From NCBI RefSeq assembly GCF_000745855.1, contig NZ_JQKD01000011.1, positions 108,980-172,979 of the forward strand: a stretch of DNA of 64,000 bases, in the 5' to 3' direction. The translations under genes were made by a program, and so were the position numbers. This DNA comes from Xenophilus azovorans DSM 13620. GTDB taxonomy: Bacteria; Pseudomonadota; Gammaproteobacteria; Burkholderiales; Burkholderiaceae_C. This document shows, piece by piece, positions 17,024-25,708 of the stretch. Below the pieces are notes generated by a model. It saw nothing but the letters and a program-made list of their open reading frames with translations. It was not told the origin of the DNA and searched no databases. The number at the start of each line of letters is the position of its first letter. The stretch's first letter is position 1.

Positions 17024-18064
17024 TCAGGGCGGCCCGTCGCCGCGGCGGAAGGCCGCCGGCGCCACGCCCGCATGCTGCTGGAAGGCCTGGGCGAAGCGCC
17101 CGGCACAGGACCATCCGCATTCGGCCGCCACGTCCGCGATGGGCAGGCGCGTGCTGCGCAGGAGCCGCGTGGCCAGCGCCAGCCGCTGCGCCTTCACGTA
17201 GCGGTGGACGCTCAGCCCGGTGTCGCGGCGGAAGGCGCTCTGCAGGCTGGTGGCGTTCCAGGCCAGGCGGCGGGCGAGGGCGTCGACGCTCCAGGCCTCG
17301 CCGGGGCTGGCGTCGATCAGCCGGCGTGCGGCCTGCACCCGGCCCGCGCCGGGCGCCCGTGAGGGCGGCCGGCTGCGCGCGCCCTCCAGCAGCGACTCGA
17401 ACTCGCGCGACAGCAGCGTCATCAGCTCGACCGAGCGGGCCATGAAGCGCGGCGCGAAGGCCGCGTCGTCGCTGTTCCAGGCCGACAGCTCGCGCAGCGC
17501 CGCCCCGGTGGCCGCGCTCCAGGCGGCGTTGCACAGCACCAGCGGGCGCTCCTCGCCCAGCAGCCGGGTCGTGCGTTGCGACAGCCCGGCGCCGGTGGTG
17601 CGCAGCCACTCCAGCAGGCGCGGCCGCTCGAAGCGGATCTGCACGAAGCGGTGCCGCTGCGCGCCGGGAATGCGGATGGCGTAGCCGCCGGCGCGGTTGG
17701 GCATGCGCACCATGGTGTGGCAGGGGCGGAACTCGAGGTCGTCCTGCCCGGTGCCGACGGTGCTGCCCGACAGGCAGCCGTCGAGGAAGAAGGAGGCCAG
17801 CACGTCGTCGCGCGGCGCCAGCGTGACCTGCATGTCGCTGCCCACGTCGAACTCGCAGTACAGGGCGTGGATGCCGGCGAAGGGCTCCACGCGCAGGTAG
17901 CGCACGCGGCCGCCGCCCAGCGGCCAGCGCGCGTCGGCGTCGTACACGTTGCCGCCGAAGGCGAAGCCGCCGCGCCAGCGCGAGTGCGCCACCAGTGCGT
18001 CGAACTGCGCCTCGGTCAGGAGATGGGGCGGTTGCTTCTGCACCAAAGTCCGTTGCTTCTGCAT
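17024..18064 (-). CDS. AraC-family transcriptional regulator
   Basis: A 346-aa regulator with an N-terminal AraC-binding-like (cupin) effector domain and a C-terminal double-HTH AraC domain. The second HTH can be read in LPIADVAAECGWSCAGRFAQAF. The start at 18064 gives a protein of common length; an ATG at 18136 would add 24 residues without similarity to the family. It is divergent from a Bug receptor, VOC and hydrolase operon starting at 18143, which it probably controls. It is convergent with the SafE-like gene, 4 bp apart. Confidence 0.88.
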   Translation of the reverse strand: MQKQRTLVQKQPPHLLTEAQFDALVAHSRWRGGFAFGGNVYDADARWPLGGGRVRYLRVEPFAGIHALYCEFDVGSDMQVTLAPRDDVLASFFLDGCLSGSTVGTGQDDLEFRPCHTMVRMPNRAGGYAIRIPGAQRHRFVQIRFERPRLLEWLRTTGAGLSQRTTRLLGEERPLVLCNAAWSAATGAALRELSAWNSDDAAFAPRFMARSVELMTLLSREFESLLEGARSRPPSRAPGAGRVQAARRLIDASPGEAWSVDALARRLAWNATSLQSAFRRDTGLSVHRYVKAQRLALATRLLRSTRLPIADVAAECGWSCAGRFAQAFQQHAGVAPAAFRRGDGPP

Positions 18065-18142
18065 CGTGACGATCGCGGGGCCGTTCCTATAGTCGCTCGC
18101 AGCAGACACGATGCCTGCTGTCGTCCTGGAGGTCAAGAAACG

Positions 18143-19126
18143 GTGAAGCCCCTCTCATCCCGCGTCTGGTGGCGCATCGCCCTCGCGATCGGCATCGCGC
18201 TGCCCTTGGCCGTGCCGGCCGGCGCGCAGGACTACCCGAGCCGGCCGCTGCGCATGATCGTGCCCTTTCCCGCCGGCGGCGGCGGCGACGTGACGGCCCG
18301 CGTGGTGGCGCGCAAGCTGGAGGAGCAGCTCGGCCAGAGCGTGGTCGTCGACAACAAGCCGGGCGGCAATTCCCTGATCGGCGCCCAGGAGCTGGTCAAG
18401 GCGCAGCCGGACGGCTACACGCTGCTGTGGAGCATCGACCAGACCTACGTGCTCAACCAGGCGCTCTACCGGAAGCTGCCCTACGACCCGCGCAAGGATT
18501 TCGCGCCGGTGACGCTGACCATCGCCAGCCCGATCGTGCTGGTGACGCGCGCCGACTCCGGCATCGGCAGCGTGGCCGACCTGGTGGCGCGCGCCCGCGC
18601 CGAGCCCGGCAAGGTCAACGCCGGCGTGGCGGCGATGCTCGCCCACGTCGCCCAGGGGCTGTTCGACCAGTCGGCCGGCGTGCGCAGCACGCGTATCCCC
18701 TACAAGGGCAGCTCCGAGCTGGCGACCGGCACCATGGCCGGCGACGTCGACCTGGCTTTCGACGGCATCGCGCCTTTCCTGCAGTTCGCGCGCAGCGGCC
18801 GCGCGCGGGTGCTGGCGAGCACCGCGCCGGCGCGGCTGGCCGCGATGCCCAACGTCCCGACGCTGACGGAGCTGGGCTTCCGGGACATGAGCTTCGGCGT
18901 GTGGTTCGCGGTGGCGGCGCCGGCCGGCACGCCGCAGCCGGTGATCGACCGGCTGAACAGCGCGTTCTCGGCCGCGCTGGACGACGCCGGCGTGCGCGAG
19001 CGCCTCGCCACCTTCGGCTTCGAGCCCGTGGCGCAGCGCGGGCCGGCCGCGATGGCGCAGCGCATGGAGGCCGACCTGCAGCGCTTCGGCCCCGTGGCCC
19101 GCGCGCTGGGCCTGCAGCTCGACTGA
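18143..19126 (+). CDS. Bug-family (TctC-like) periplasmic solute receptor
   Basis: A 327-aa tripartite tricarboxylate transporter receptor homologue. The signal peptide ends near PAGAQ, followed by the family hallmark YPSRPLRMIVPFPAGGGGD, then KPGGNSLIG and IPYKGSSELATG. Such receptors bind small carboxylates in the periplasm. No TctA/TctB genes are nearby, which is normal for the expanded Bug family of Burkholderiales. A GTG at 18143 after GGAGG is the best start. It is the first gene of the presumed AraC-controlled operon. Confidence 0.9.
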   Translation: MKPLSSRVWWRIALAIGIALPLAVPAGAQDYPSRPLRMIVPFPAGGGGDVTARVVARKLEEQLGQSVVVDNKPGGNSLIGAQELVKAQPDGYTLLWSIDQTYVLNQALYRKLPYDPRKDFAPVTLTIASPIVLVTRADSGIGSVADLVARARAEPGKVNAGVAAMLAHVAQGLFDQSAGVRSTRIPYKGSSELATGTMAGDVDLAFDGIAPFLQFARSGRARVLASTAPARLAAMPNVPTLTELGFRDMSFGVWFAVAAPAGTPQPVIDRLNSAFSAALDDAGVRERLATFGFEPVAQRGPAAMAQRMEADLQRFGPVARALGLQLD

Positions 19127-19139
19127 CGGAGCCGGACCC

Positions 19140-20048
19140 ATGCAGACGCAGCCCGGCCCCGTGCCGCACTTCGACCTGGACCACCTCATGCTCAAGGTGG
19201 ACGACCTGGCCGCGGCCCGCGCGGCGATGGGCCGGCTGGGCTTCACCACCTCGCCCTACCGCACCAACGACCCGATGGGCGGCGGCCGCACCGGCGGGCG
19301 CGGCGGCAACCACCTGGTGCTGTTCGAGCCGCTGGTGCCCGACACCACCAACATGCTCGAACTGGCCTACTGCGACGTGCCGCACGCCATGCCCGCGATG
19401 CGCGAGGTGCTGGGCGGTCCGCAGGGCTTCGCGATGCTGGTGGTCAGCCCGGCCGACCTGAGGGCCTTGCGAGCGTGGTGGACCGCGCAGGGCTTCGACT
19501 TCTCGCCGGTGATCGGGCAGCGCTTCGACTGGCAGGACCCGGAGACGGGCCAGCGCGACCTGATCCACTTCGAGGTCGTCGTGCCGCAATCGCATCCGTG
19601 GGTCTATCCCTTCAACGCGGCGAAGATGCTGGACTTCACGCACTACGAGCGGCCCGCCTGGCGGCGCCACGCGAACACGGCGCGCCACTGGACGGCCTGC
19701 ACCGTGGCGGTGGACGACGCCGATTTCGAGGCCGGCCCGGCGATGCTGCAGCGCATCTACGGGCAGGAGAACGTGGCGGCCGAGGCGGGCGGCCTGCAGG
19801 TGCGGCGCGGCCCGCTGCGCTTCGTCGTCATGCGGCGCAGCGCCTTCGCCGAGCATCTGCGGGACGCGCTCGGCGACGCGGCGATGCCGTGCCATTCGTC
19901 CATCCATGTCCAGGTCGATTCGCTGGACCAGGCGGCGCGGGTGATGTCCGGCAACGGCGTTTCCTTCGTGCGCGCCGGCTCCGGCCTGCTGGTGCCGCCG
20001 GCCTGCGGCTGCGGCGTGGCCTACGCCTTCTCCGAAGCGCCGGCATGA
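19140..20048 (+). CDS. VOC-fold (glyoxalase-like) protein
   Basis: A 302-aa protein with two vicinal-oxygen-chelate repeats of the glyoxalase-like type. The N-terminal one starts HFDLDHLMLKVDDLAAARAAMG and a second begins WTACTVAVDDADF. Members act as dioxygenases, isomerases or metal-bound lyases; the substrate cannot be told here. It sits 13 bp after the Bug receptor gene, and its stop overlaps the following hydrolase start (ATGA), so one mRNA is very likely. The three genes suggest uptake of an acid followed by ring or lactone processing. Confidence 0.82.
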   Translation: MQTQPGPVPHFDLDHLMLKVDDLAAARAAMGRLGFTTSPYRTNDPMGGGRTGGRGGNHLVLFEPLVPDTTNMLELAYCDVPHAMPAMREVLGGPQGFAMLVVSPADLRALRAWWTAQGFDFSPVIGQRFDWQDPETGQRDLIHFEVVVPQSHPWVYPFNAAKMLDFTHYERPAWRRHANTARHWTACTVAVDDADFEAGPAMLQRIYGQENVAAEAGGLQVRRGPLRFVVMRRSAFAEHLRDALGDAAMPCHSSIHVQVDSLDQAARVMSGNGVSFVRAGSGLLVPPACGCGVAYAFSEAPA

Positions 20049-21046
20049 CGGCGCCGCCGCCCGGTTTCGAGCACGCCTTCGTGGCGCTGGAGGGAGGGCG
20101 CCGGGCGCACTGCGTGCGCGGCCCGCGCAACGGCCCGCCGCTGGTCTTGCTGCCGGGGCTGATGGACCCGTGGTCCGGCTTCGCGGCGGTGGCGCCGCCG
20201 CTGGCGGAGCGCTTCTGGGTCCATCTCGTGTCGCTGGCCGGGCACGGGCCGTCCAGCCCCACGGCCGACCGCCGCTATGCCGTGCCGGACTACGGCCGCG
20301 ACGTGGCCGCGCTACTGGCGGATGCCTTCGACGAGCCGGCCTGCATCAGCGGCAATTCCCTGGGCGGCCTGATCGCGCTGTGGCTCGCCGTGCATCACCC
20401 GCGGCGCGTGCGCGCCATCTGCCTGGAGGATGCGCCGCTGTTCGTCACGGAGGCGCCTGCTTGGGACGCGCACTGGATGCGGCCCGGCTTCGCCCGGGTG
20501 GTGGAGGCGATGGAGGCGGCGCGGGGCGATGTCGAGGCCCTGGCGGCGCGCATCGCCGCCATGCCGGTCATCCGGCCGAAGGTGCATGCGACGCGGCAGG
20601 AGCGCGCCCGCACGCTGGAGCGCCTTCGCCGGCTGCTGGGGCCTGCGGCTTCGGAGCCCCGCCTGGCGGCGGCGTGGGCCGCTTACGAGGAAGAGGGCAG
20701 GCAGCCCGCGGTGGCGGACTTCTATCCGGCCGGCGCGGCGCGCGAGATGGCGCTCGCGCTGTCGGAGGTCGACGTGAACGCGCCGCGCGAGGTGGTGCAG
20801 GGCCGGCTCAACACGGGCTTCGGCCACGCGGACCACCTGGCGCGGGTGCGGCAGCCGGCGCTGGTGATGGAGGCCGACCGGCTGCTCAGCGGCATCGTCG
20901 AGCCCGCCCTGTTCGACGAGGCATGCCGCTTGCTGGGCCGGCACGGGCAGCGCGCCTATGCCGACGGCGCCGGGCACCTCGTCCACCTGGACGCGCCCGG
21001 GTGGTTCGCCCAAACGCTGGCGGAATTCTTCCTGCCGGCCTCCTAG
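20045..21046 (+). CDS. Alpha/beta hydrolase
   Basis: A 333-aa alpha/beta hydrolase. The oxyanion loop LLPGLMDPW, the nucleophile elbow GNSLGG (Ser near residue 104) and a C-terminal His in DGAGHLVHLDAP are present, so the triad is complete. It is translationally coupled to the VOC gene by 4 bp. Possible jobs are hydrolysis of a ring-cleavage product, an ester or a lactone. Its end overlaps by 4 bp the end of the convergent TauE/SafE gene. Confidence 0.85.
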   Translation: MTAPPPGFEHAFVALEGGRRAHCVRGPRNGPPLVLLPGLMDPWSGFAAVAPPLAERFWVHLVSLAGHGPSSPTADRRYAVPDYGRDVAALLADAFDEPACISGNSLGGLIALWLAVHHPRRVRAICLEDAPLFVTEAPAWDAHWMRPGFARVVEAMEAARGDVEALAARIAAMPVIRPKVHATRQERARTLERLRRLLGPAASEPRLAAAWAAYEEEGRQPAVADFYPAGAAREMALALSEVDVNAPREVVQGRLNTGFGHADHLARVRQPALVMEADRLLSGIVEPALFDEACRLLGRHGQRAYADGAGHLVHLDAPGWFAQTLAEFFLPAS

Positions 21047-21858
21047 CCGCTCAGGCCCTTCCAGAGCATGTACGCCGCCAGCAGATACAGGATGCTGGCG
21101 AACACGCGCTTGAGCTTCGACACCGGCAGCGCATGCGCCGCCTTCGCGCCCAGCGGCGCCATCAGCACGCTGCACACGGCGATGACCACCAGCGCCGGCA
21201 GCCAGATGTAGCCGAAGGAGCCCGCTGGCAGGCCCTGCAGCGACCAGCCGGAGACGACGTAGCCGGCCACGTTGGCCGCCGCGATCGGGAAGCCCAGCGC
21301 GGCGCTGGTCGCCACCGCGTTGTGGATGGCGACGTTGCACCAGGTCATGAAGGGCACGCTGATGAAGCCGCCGCCCGCGCCGACCAGGCCGGAGACGAAG
21401 CCGATCACGCCGCCCGCGGCGAGCTGCCCGCCGGTGCCCGGCATCTGCCGCGTCGGCTTGGGCTTCTTGTCCAGGAACATCTGCGTGGCCGAGAAGCCGA
21501 CGAACAGGGCGAAGAAGATTGCCAGCGCCGTCCCCTTGAGCAGCGCGAACACGCCCAGGCTGCCCAGCAGGCTGCCGAGGACGATGCCCGGCGCCAGGCG
21601 CGCCACGATGTCCCAGCGCACCGCGCCGCGCCTGTGGTGCGCGCGCACGCTGGAGACGGACGTGAAGATGATGGTCGCCATCGAGGTCGCGATGGCCATC
21701 TTCACCGCCAGGTCGGCCGGCGCGCCGCGGTGGCCGAGGATGAAGGTGAGGAAGGGCACCATCAGCATGCCGCCGCCGATGCCCAGCAGGCCCGCCAGGA
21801 AGCCGGTGGCCAGGCCGAGCAGGGCGAGTTCGACGACGAGCAGCGGTTCGATCGGCAT
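21043..21858 (-). CDS. TauE/SafE-family sulfite or organic-anion exporter
   Basis: A 271-aa inner-membrane permease of the TauE/SafE family (DUF81). It has eight or so hydrophobic segments and two repeated halves that each carry the family glycine motif, GLLGIGGGMLMVPF and SGLVGAGGGFISVPF. These proteins move small anions such as sulfite or sulfoacetate. The ATG at 21858 places the start at the first membrane helix. The gene lies just downstream of the 6S RNA terminator on the same strand, so it probably has its own promoter or receives read-through. Confidence 0.88.
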   Translation of the reverse strand: MPIEPLLVVELALLGLATGFLAGLLGIGGGMLMVPFLTFILGHRGAPADLAVKMAIATSMATIIFTSVSSVRAHHRRGAVRWDIVARLAPGIVLGSLLGSLGVFALLKGTALAIFFALFVGFSATQMFLDKKPKPTRQMPGTGGQLAAGGVIGFVSGLVGAGGGFISVPFMTWCNVAIHNAVATSAALGFPIAAANVAGYVVSGWSLQGLPAGSFGYIWLPALVVIAVCSVLMAPLGAKAAHALPVSKLKRVFASILYLLAAYMLWKGLSG

Positions 21859-21873
21859 GTGCGGGGCGCTCTC

Positions 21874-21909
21874 CACAAGAAAACGGCCCGCCATCGAGGG
21901 GCGGGCCGT
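21874..21909 (-). terminator. Rho-independent terminator of the 6S RNA transcript
   Basis: Perfect 10-bp arms, 21883-21892 and 21900-21909, flank a 7-nt loop. On the minus strand the hairpin is followed by TTTCTTG. It ends the 6S RNA and lies only 25 bp before the TauE/SafE start codon. Confidence 0.8.
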
Positions 21910-22060
21910 GGGAAGAAGGTGTCTGCTGGTGCCACCGGACCGTCATCCTGAACGCAGGGTTCAGGTGGGCGAGGGCAGCAAGGCATTGGGTTCGTCTGAC
22001 GCGAGACGATCACGCCTGCCAAGCGATGTACCAAGCCCGGGCTCCGTAGAGCATTGGTTC
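21883..22060 (-). ncRNA. ssrS: 6S RNA, global regulator of sigma-70 RNA polymerase
   Basis: A non-coding interval directly downstream of zapA on the same strand, the standard place for ssrS. Read on the minus strand it starts near CCTTGAACC after a TATATT -10 element (22071-22066). It has an apical hairpin (21993-22008) and ends with the hairpin CCTGAAC...GTTCAGG (21947-21965), which corresponds to the CCTTGAAC...GTTCAAGG hairpin of E. coli 6S RNA. A rho-independent terminator follows. 6S RNA mimics an open promoter and sequesters the housekeeping holoenzyme in stationary phase. The exact 5' end and pairing were judged by eye. Confidence 0.75.
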
Positions 22061-22167
22061 AAGGAAATATAAAGCCCGGCATGCACCGCAGACGCCCTCG
22101 ATTTTACCCACGGGGCGCGCGGCGTACAGGCTTGACAAGGACGCGCGGGCGTGTGCGCGGCGGCGGC

Positions 22168-22494
22168 CTACAGCAGCAGCCCGTCGCCGGCCAGGGCCTG
22201 GTCCAGCTTCTGGACGAGCTGGGCGGCGCGCTGCGCATCCGCGTCCGGGTCGCCGGCAGTAGCGGCCTGCGCCGGCGCGGCCGCCAGCTCGCGCTCGCGC
22301 TGCGCCAGGTCGAAGGCGATGTTGAGCGAGGCCAGCACCGCGATGCGGTCGCGCGCCTTGACCTTGCCGGCGTCGCGGATGCCGCACATGGCGGCGTCCA
22401 CGCGCTGCACGGCCTCGCGCAACTGCGCCTCGCCGTCCTCGGGGCAGCCGAGCAGGTAGCTCTGGCCCATGATCTGCACTTCGATCTGTTTCAC
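22168..22494 (-). CDS. zapA: Cell division protein ZapA
   Basis: A 108-aa cytoplasmic protein that bundles FtsZ filaments at the division ring. The N-terminal KQIEVQIMGQSYLLGCPEDG and the mid-protein KVKARDRIAVLASLNIAFDL are diagnostic, followed by a C-terminal coiled coil. The start is a GTG at 22494 that overlaps the stop of the upstream zapB-like gene. 6S RNA follows downstream, a conserved arrangement in beta- and gammaproteobacteria. Confidence 0.93.
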   Translation of the reverse strand: MKQIEVQIMGQSYLLGCPEDGEAQLREAVQRVDAAMCGIRDAGKVKARDRIAVLASLNIAFDLAQRERELAAAPAQAATAGDPDADAQRAAQLVQKLDQALAGDGLLL

Positions 22495-22730
22495 GGCGTG
22501 TCGTCGGGATGAAGGTCGGGGGCGCCGCCGTCTTCGGCCGGCAGCCGTTCGAGCATCGCGTCGATGCGGGTGCGCGCCGCCGCCAGCCGCGCCTTGAGCG
22601 CATCGCGCTCGCGCGTCAGCGCGTCGACCTGCTGCGTCAGCAGCGCGTTGGTGCGCTGCATCTCCTCGTGGCGCACGAGCAGCCGTTCCACGCGCTCGGC
22701 GATCTGATCGATGGGGCTGGGGGCGGGCAT
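22491..22730 (-). CDS. ZapB-like cell division coiled-coil protein
   Basis: A 79-aa, almost entirely coiled-coil protein, with a heptad-like run through VERLLVRHEEMQRTNALLTQ and a charged helix after it. It is placed immediately before zapA with overlapping stop and start, as is the TIGR02449/ZapB-like family in betaproteobacteria. It likely joins ZapA at the FtsZ ring. The start at 22730 is the last ATG before the coiled coil; an upstream ATG at 22838 would add an unlike N-terminus. Confidence 0.82.
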   Translation of the reverse strand: MPAPSPIDQIAERVERLLVRHEEMQRTNALLTQQVDALTRERDALKARLAAARTRIDAMLERLPAEDGGAPDLHPDDTP

Positions 22731-22898
22731 GGGGCGGCATTGTAGGTGGCTGCTTTCGGACGCCCCCGCGGCGGCGGCGCGCGGCCGCGTCGCATGCGTG
22801 CAGAATCTACAAAGCATCTTTTCATTTCCTGTCCGCATGGCACCCGGGGGCGCCGCTTAGACTGAATTTGATCTACATCGAAGTCAGGAGACAGGCCG

Positions 22899-23858
22899 AT
22901 GCGCCTCCCCAAATACCTTGGCTGCCTGGTCGTGGGACTGGCGGCCTTCGCCGGCGCCGCCCAGGCCCAGCAGGCCACCCGGATCGTCGTTCCCTTCGCC
23001 GCCGGCGGCGGCACCGACCAGTACGCGCGGCTGCTGGCGGCCGAGCTGACCCGGCAGGGCACCCAGACCATCGTCGAGAACAAGCCCGGCGCGAGCGGCA
23101 TCATCGCGGCCAGCTACGTCGCGCAGGCCCGGCCCGACGGCACCACCGTGCTGCTGACCTCGCTCAGCACCCTGGTCACCAACGCGGTGATGTACGAGAA
23201 GCTGCCCTACGACCCGGCGAAGAGCTTCGTGCCCGTTACGCAGATAGCCTACCAGCCCACCATCGTCGTGGGCCGCACCGACCTGCCGTACAAGGACATC
23301 AAGGGCATGGTGGCCTACGCCAAGGCCAACCCCGGCAAGATCAACCGCGGCTCGCCCGGGGCCTCGATCCTGACCAACCTGGCACCCGTCGCCTTCGAGG
23401 GCATGGCCGGCATCAGCACCACGCACATCCCCTTCAACGGCGACACGCCCGGCCTGCAGGCGCTGCTGGGCGGCCAGATCGACGTCCAGGGCACCTCGAT
23501 CACCGGGCCGCTCTCGCACATCCGCGCCGGCAAGATGCGCGTCCTGGGCGTCATGGACGCCAGGCGCATGCCGCAGATGCCCGATGCGCCGACCTTCAAG
23601 GAGCAGGGCTACGACATCGAGGCGCTGCTCTGGTATGGCCTGTCCGCGCCGGCGGCCACGCCGCGCGGCGCGGTCGAGGAGCTGAACCGCAAGGTGAACC
23701 GGCTGCTGTCCGACCCCGAGTTCATCGAGCGTGCGCGCGCCATGGGCATGGAGCCGCGGGGCGGCACGCCGGAGCAGTACGGCCAGTACGTGCAGGCCGA
23801 GGCCGAGCGCTGGGTGCCGATCCTGCAGCGCCTGAACCTGCCCAAGCAGATGCATTGA
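22899..23858 (+). CDS. Bug-family (TctC-like) periplasmic solute receptor
   Basis: A 319-aa receptor with a clear signal peptide ending at AQAQ. It has the family motifs TRIVVPFAAGGGTDQYAR, NKPGASGIIAA and IPFNGDTPGLQALLGGQID. It binds a small carboxylate or amide in the periplasm; the ligand is unknown. The SMP-30-type lactonase gene follows after 41 bp and could act on the imported compound. A candidate FNR-like site (22868-22881) lies 17 bp upstream of the start codon. Confidence 0.9.
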   Translation: MRLPKYLGCLVVGLAAFAGAAQAQQATRIVVPFAAGGGTDQYARLLAAELTRQGTQTIVENKPGASGIIAASYVAQARPDGTTVLLTSLSTLVTNAVMYEKLPYDPAKSFVPVTQIAYQPTIVVGRTDLPYKDIKGMVAYAKANPGKINRGSPGASILTNLAPVAFEGMAGISTTHIPFNGDTPGLQALLGGQIDVQGTSITGPLSHIRAGKMRVLGVMDARRMPQMPDAPTFKEQGYDIEALLWYGLSAPAATPRGAVEELNRKVNRLLSDPEFIERARAMGMEPRGGTPEQYGQYVQAEAERWVPILQRLNLPKQMH

Positions 23859-23899
23859 CGCGGCCACCGGCCGTGTTCGATGGCCGGCAGCCTCACGCC

Positions 23900-24787
23900 A
23901 TGGACGTCCGCATCCGCAGAATCGGCGAGACGAAGGACCAGCTCGGCGAAAGCCCCTGCTGGCTGGAGGACGCGCAGGCGCTGTGCTGGATCGACGCGCT
24001 GGCCGGCCACCTCTGGCGGCTGCATCCCGGCAGCGGCGCGCTGGAGCGGCACCACCTGCCGGCGCCCGTCGGCTCCGTCGCGCCGTGCGGCGGCGACGCC
24101 GTGGTGGTGGCGTTGCGCAACAGCTTCGCGCGCTACGACTTCGCCACGCGCTCCCTGCGGGAACTGGGCACGATCCCGGTGGACGACCCCCAGGTGCGCT
24201 TCAACGACGGCAAGTGCGACCCCGCGGGCCACTTCGTCGCCGGCACCATGCACATGGCGCGCGCGCCCGGGGAGCGCGTGCGCGGCGGGCTCTACCGCCT
24301 GCGCGCGGACGACGGCCGCATCGAGCAGATCGCCGACGACAACGGTTTCGTCAACGGCCCGTGCTTCAGCCCCGACGGCGGCACCTTCTACGTGGGCGAC
24401 AGCCTGGAGCGCGTCATCTGGGCCTACGACTACGACCCCGACGGGCCGTTGCGCAACAAGCGCCTCTTCCTCGCCACCGGCGAGTTCGACTGCGGGCCGG
24501 ACGGCGCGACGGTGGACGCGCAGGGCTTCCTGTGGACGGTGCTGGCCCGCGCGGCGCGCATCGCCCGCGTGGCGCCCGACGGGCGGATCGAGCGGCTGAT
24601 CGAGGCGCCGCCGACCTATCCCACGAGCCTGTGCTTCGGCGGCGCGCGCCTCGACCGGCTGTACCTCACCTCCATCTCCCGCAGCGCCCGGCTCGAAGGG
24701 CGCCAGCCGCAGGACGGCGGCCTGTTCCTGATCGAGGACCTGCCCGCGGCAGGGCTGGCGCCGCAGCGCTACCGGGGCGCCGCCTAG
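23900..24787 (+). CDS. SMP-30/gluconolactonase/LRE family lactonase
   Basis: A 295-aa six-bladed beta-propeller of the SMP-30 family, which hydrolyses sugar or aliphatic lactones with a divalent metal. Visible landmarks are the metal-ligand Glu in LGESPCW, the Asn in NDGKCDPAGHFVAGTM, and NGPCFSPDGGTFYVGDS with the catalytic Asp. It has no signal peptide, so it is cytoplasmic. It follows a Bug receptor and its stop overlaps the convergent iclR-type gene by 4 bp. Confidence 0.87.
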   Translation: MDVRIRRIGETKDQLGESPCWLEDAQALCWIDALAGHLWRLHPGSGALERHHLPAPVGSVAPCGGDAVVVALRNSFARYDFATRSLRELGTIPVDDPQVRFNDGKCDPAGHFVAGTMHMARAPGERVRGGLYRLRADDGRIEQIADDNGFVNGPCFSPDGGTFYVGDSLERVIWAYDYDPDGPLRNKRLFLATGEFDCGPDGATVDAQGFLWTVLARAARIARVAPDGRIERLIEAPPTYPTSLCFGGARLDRLYLTSISRSARLEGRQPQDGGLFLIEDLPAAGLAPQRYRGAA

Positions 24788-25632
24788 CGCAGCCCCGACT
24801 GCCGGTCTGCCGCGCTCACCAGTTGCAGCAGGCCCGGGCCGATGGTCTCGAGCAGCTGCGCCTTCTTCCAGCGGAAGCCCGGCACCGCGCAGTTGAACAG
24901 CAGCCGGCGCGGCCCGTAGCGCATGCGGGCCGCCACGCCCACCGCCAGCACGCCGAAGCCGGCGTCGCCCAGGTTGATCGCGAAGCCCCGCCTGGCGTAG
25001 TGCGCCAGGCTTTCGCGCACGCCTTCGCCGCAGCGGGCGACTTCGTCGGGACGCTCGCGCTTCGCGCGCGCCAGGAAGGCCTGCCGCTCGCCCGCCGGCA
25101 GCTGGGCCAGCCAGGCGCGGCCCATCGCGGTCTCCACGATGCCGCGCACCGCGCCCACGCCGGGGCGCTTGAGGGTGCCGTCCTCGTGGCTGCAGGTCTC
25201 CAGGTAGACCACGTCCAGGTCCATGGTCACGCCCACCGACACCGCGCCCTCGATGCGGTCGGCCAGCTGCTGCATGGCCGGCCGCACCAGGCCCAGCATG
25301 GGCGTGTTGATCACGTAGGGGTAGCCCAGCGCCACCGCGGCCGGGCCGATGAAGTAGCGGTCGAGGCGCTCGTCATGGTCCAGGAAACCCATGGTGAGCA
25401 GGCTGCGGCACAGGCGAGAGACGGTCGGGCGCGACAGCCCCAGCTTGGCCGCGAATTCGCTGTTGGCGTGCGCGCGCGGATCGCTCACGAAGGTCTGCAG
25501 GATGAGCAGCCCCTTGGCCAGCGTGCCGGCGAAGTAGGGGTCTTCATCGCGCAGGCGCCTCAGGTCCTGGTGGTCCTTCATGCTTTGGTGGGGCGGGTGG
25601 GCCTGGCGGCGATTCTGGGCGGGGCGGGCCAT
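24784..25632 (-). CDS. IclR-family transcriptional regulator
   Basis: A regulator of about 282 aa with an N-terminal winged HTH (GTLAKGLLILQTF, then KLGLSRPTVSRLCRSLLTMG) and a C-terminal IclR effector domain. The effector domain ends in the usual GVAARMRYGPRRLLFNCAVP region. The start is either 25632 or 25581 (265 aa); the second lies closer to the usual IclR N-terminus. It is divergent from the acyl-CoA dehydrogenase operon, and a perfect palindrome at 25648-25662 between them is the probable operator. Confidence 0.9.
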   Translation of the reverse strand: MARPAQNRRQAHPPHQSMKDHQDLRRLRDEDPYFAGTLAKGLLILQTFVSDPRAHANSEFAAKLGLSRPTVSRLCRSLLTMGFLDHDERLDRYFIGPAAVALGYPYVINTPMLGLVRPAMQQLADRIEGAVSVGVTMDLDVVYLETCSHEDGTLKRPGVGAVRGIVETAMGRAWLAQLPAGERQAFLARAKRERPDEVARCGEGVRESLAHYARRGFAINLGDAGFGVLAVGVAARMRYGPRRLLFNCAVPGFRWKKAQLLETIGPGLLQLVSAADRQSGLR

Positions 25633-25647
25633 GAAAGCGGATCGGAA

Positions 25648-25662
25648 TTTCAATAGTTGAAA
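25648..25662. promoter_or_regulatory. Palindromic operator, probably for the divergent IclR regulator
   Basis: TTTCAA-TAG-TTGAAA is a perfect inverted repeat in the 76-bp gap between the iclR-type gene and the acyl-CoA dehydrogenase gene. Its size and symmetry are like IclR-family operators. The AT-rich site stands out from its GC-rich surroundings. Confidence 0.6.
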
Positions 25663-25708
25663 CGCAGTGCCGGTGATTGTGGACCTTCTCCATACAGTCG
25701 CGCCCACC

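Noticed and set aside
20170..21951. A 593-codon plus-strand open frame crossing the ends of two convergent genes
   Set aside because: Shadow frame of the hydrolase and TauE/SafE genes; the real proteins in other frames have complete family motifs.
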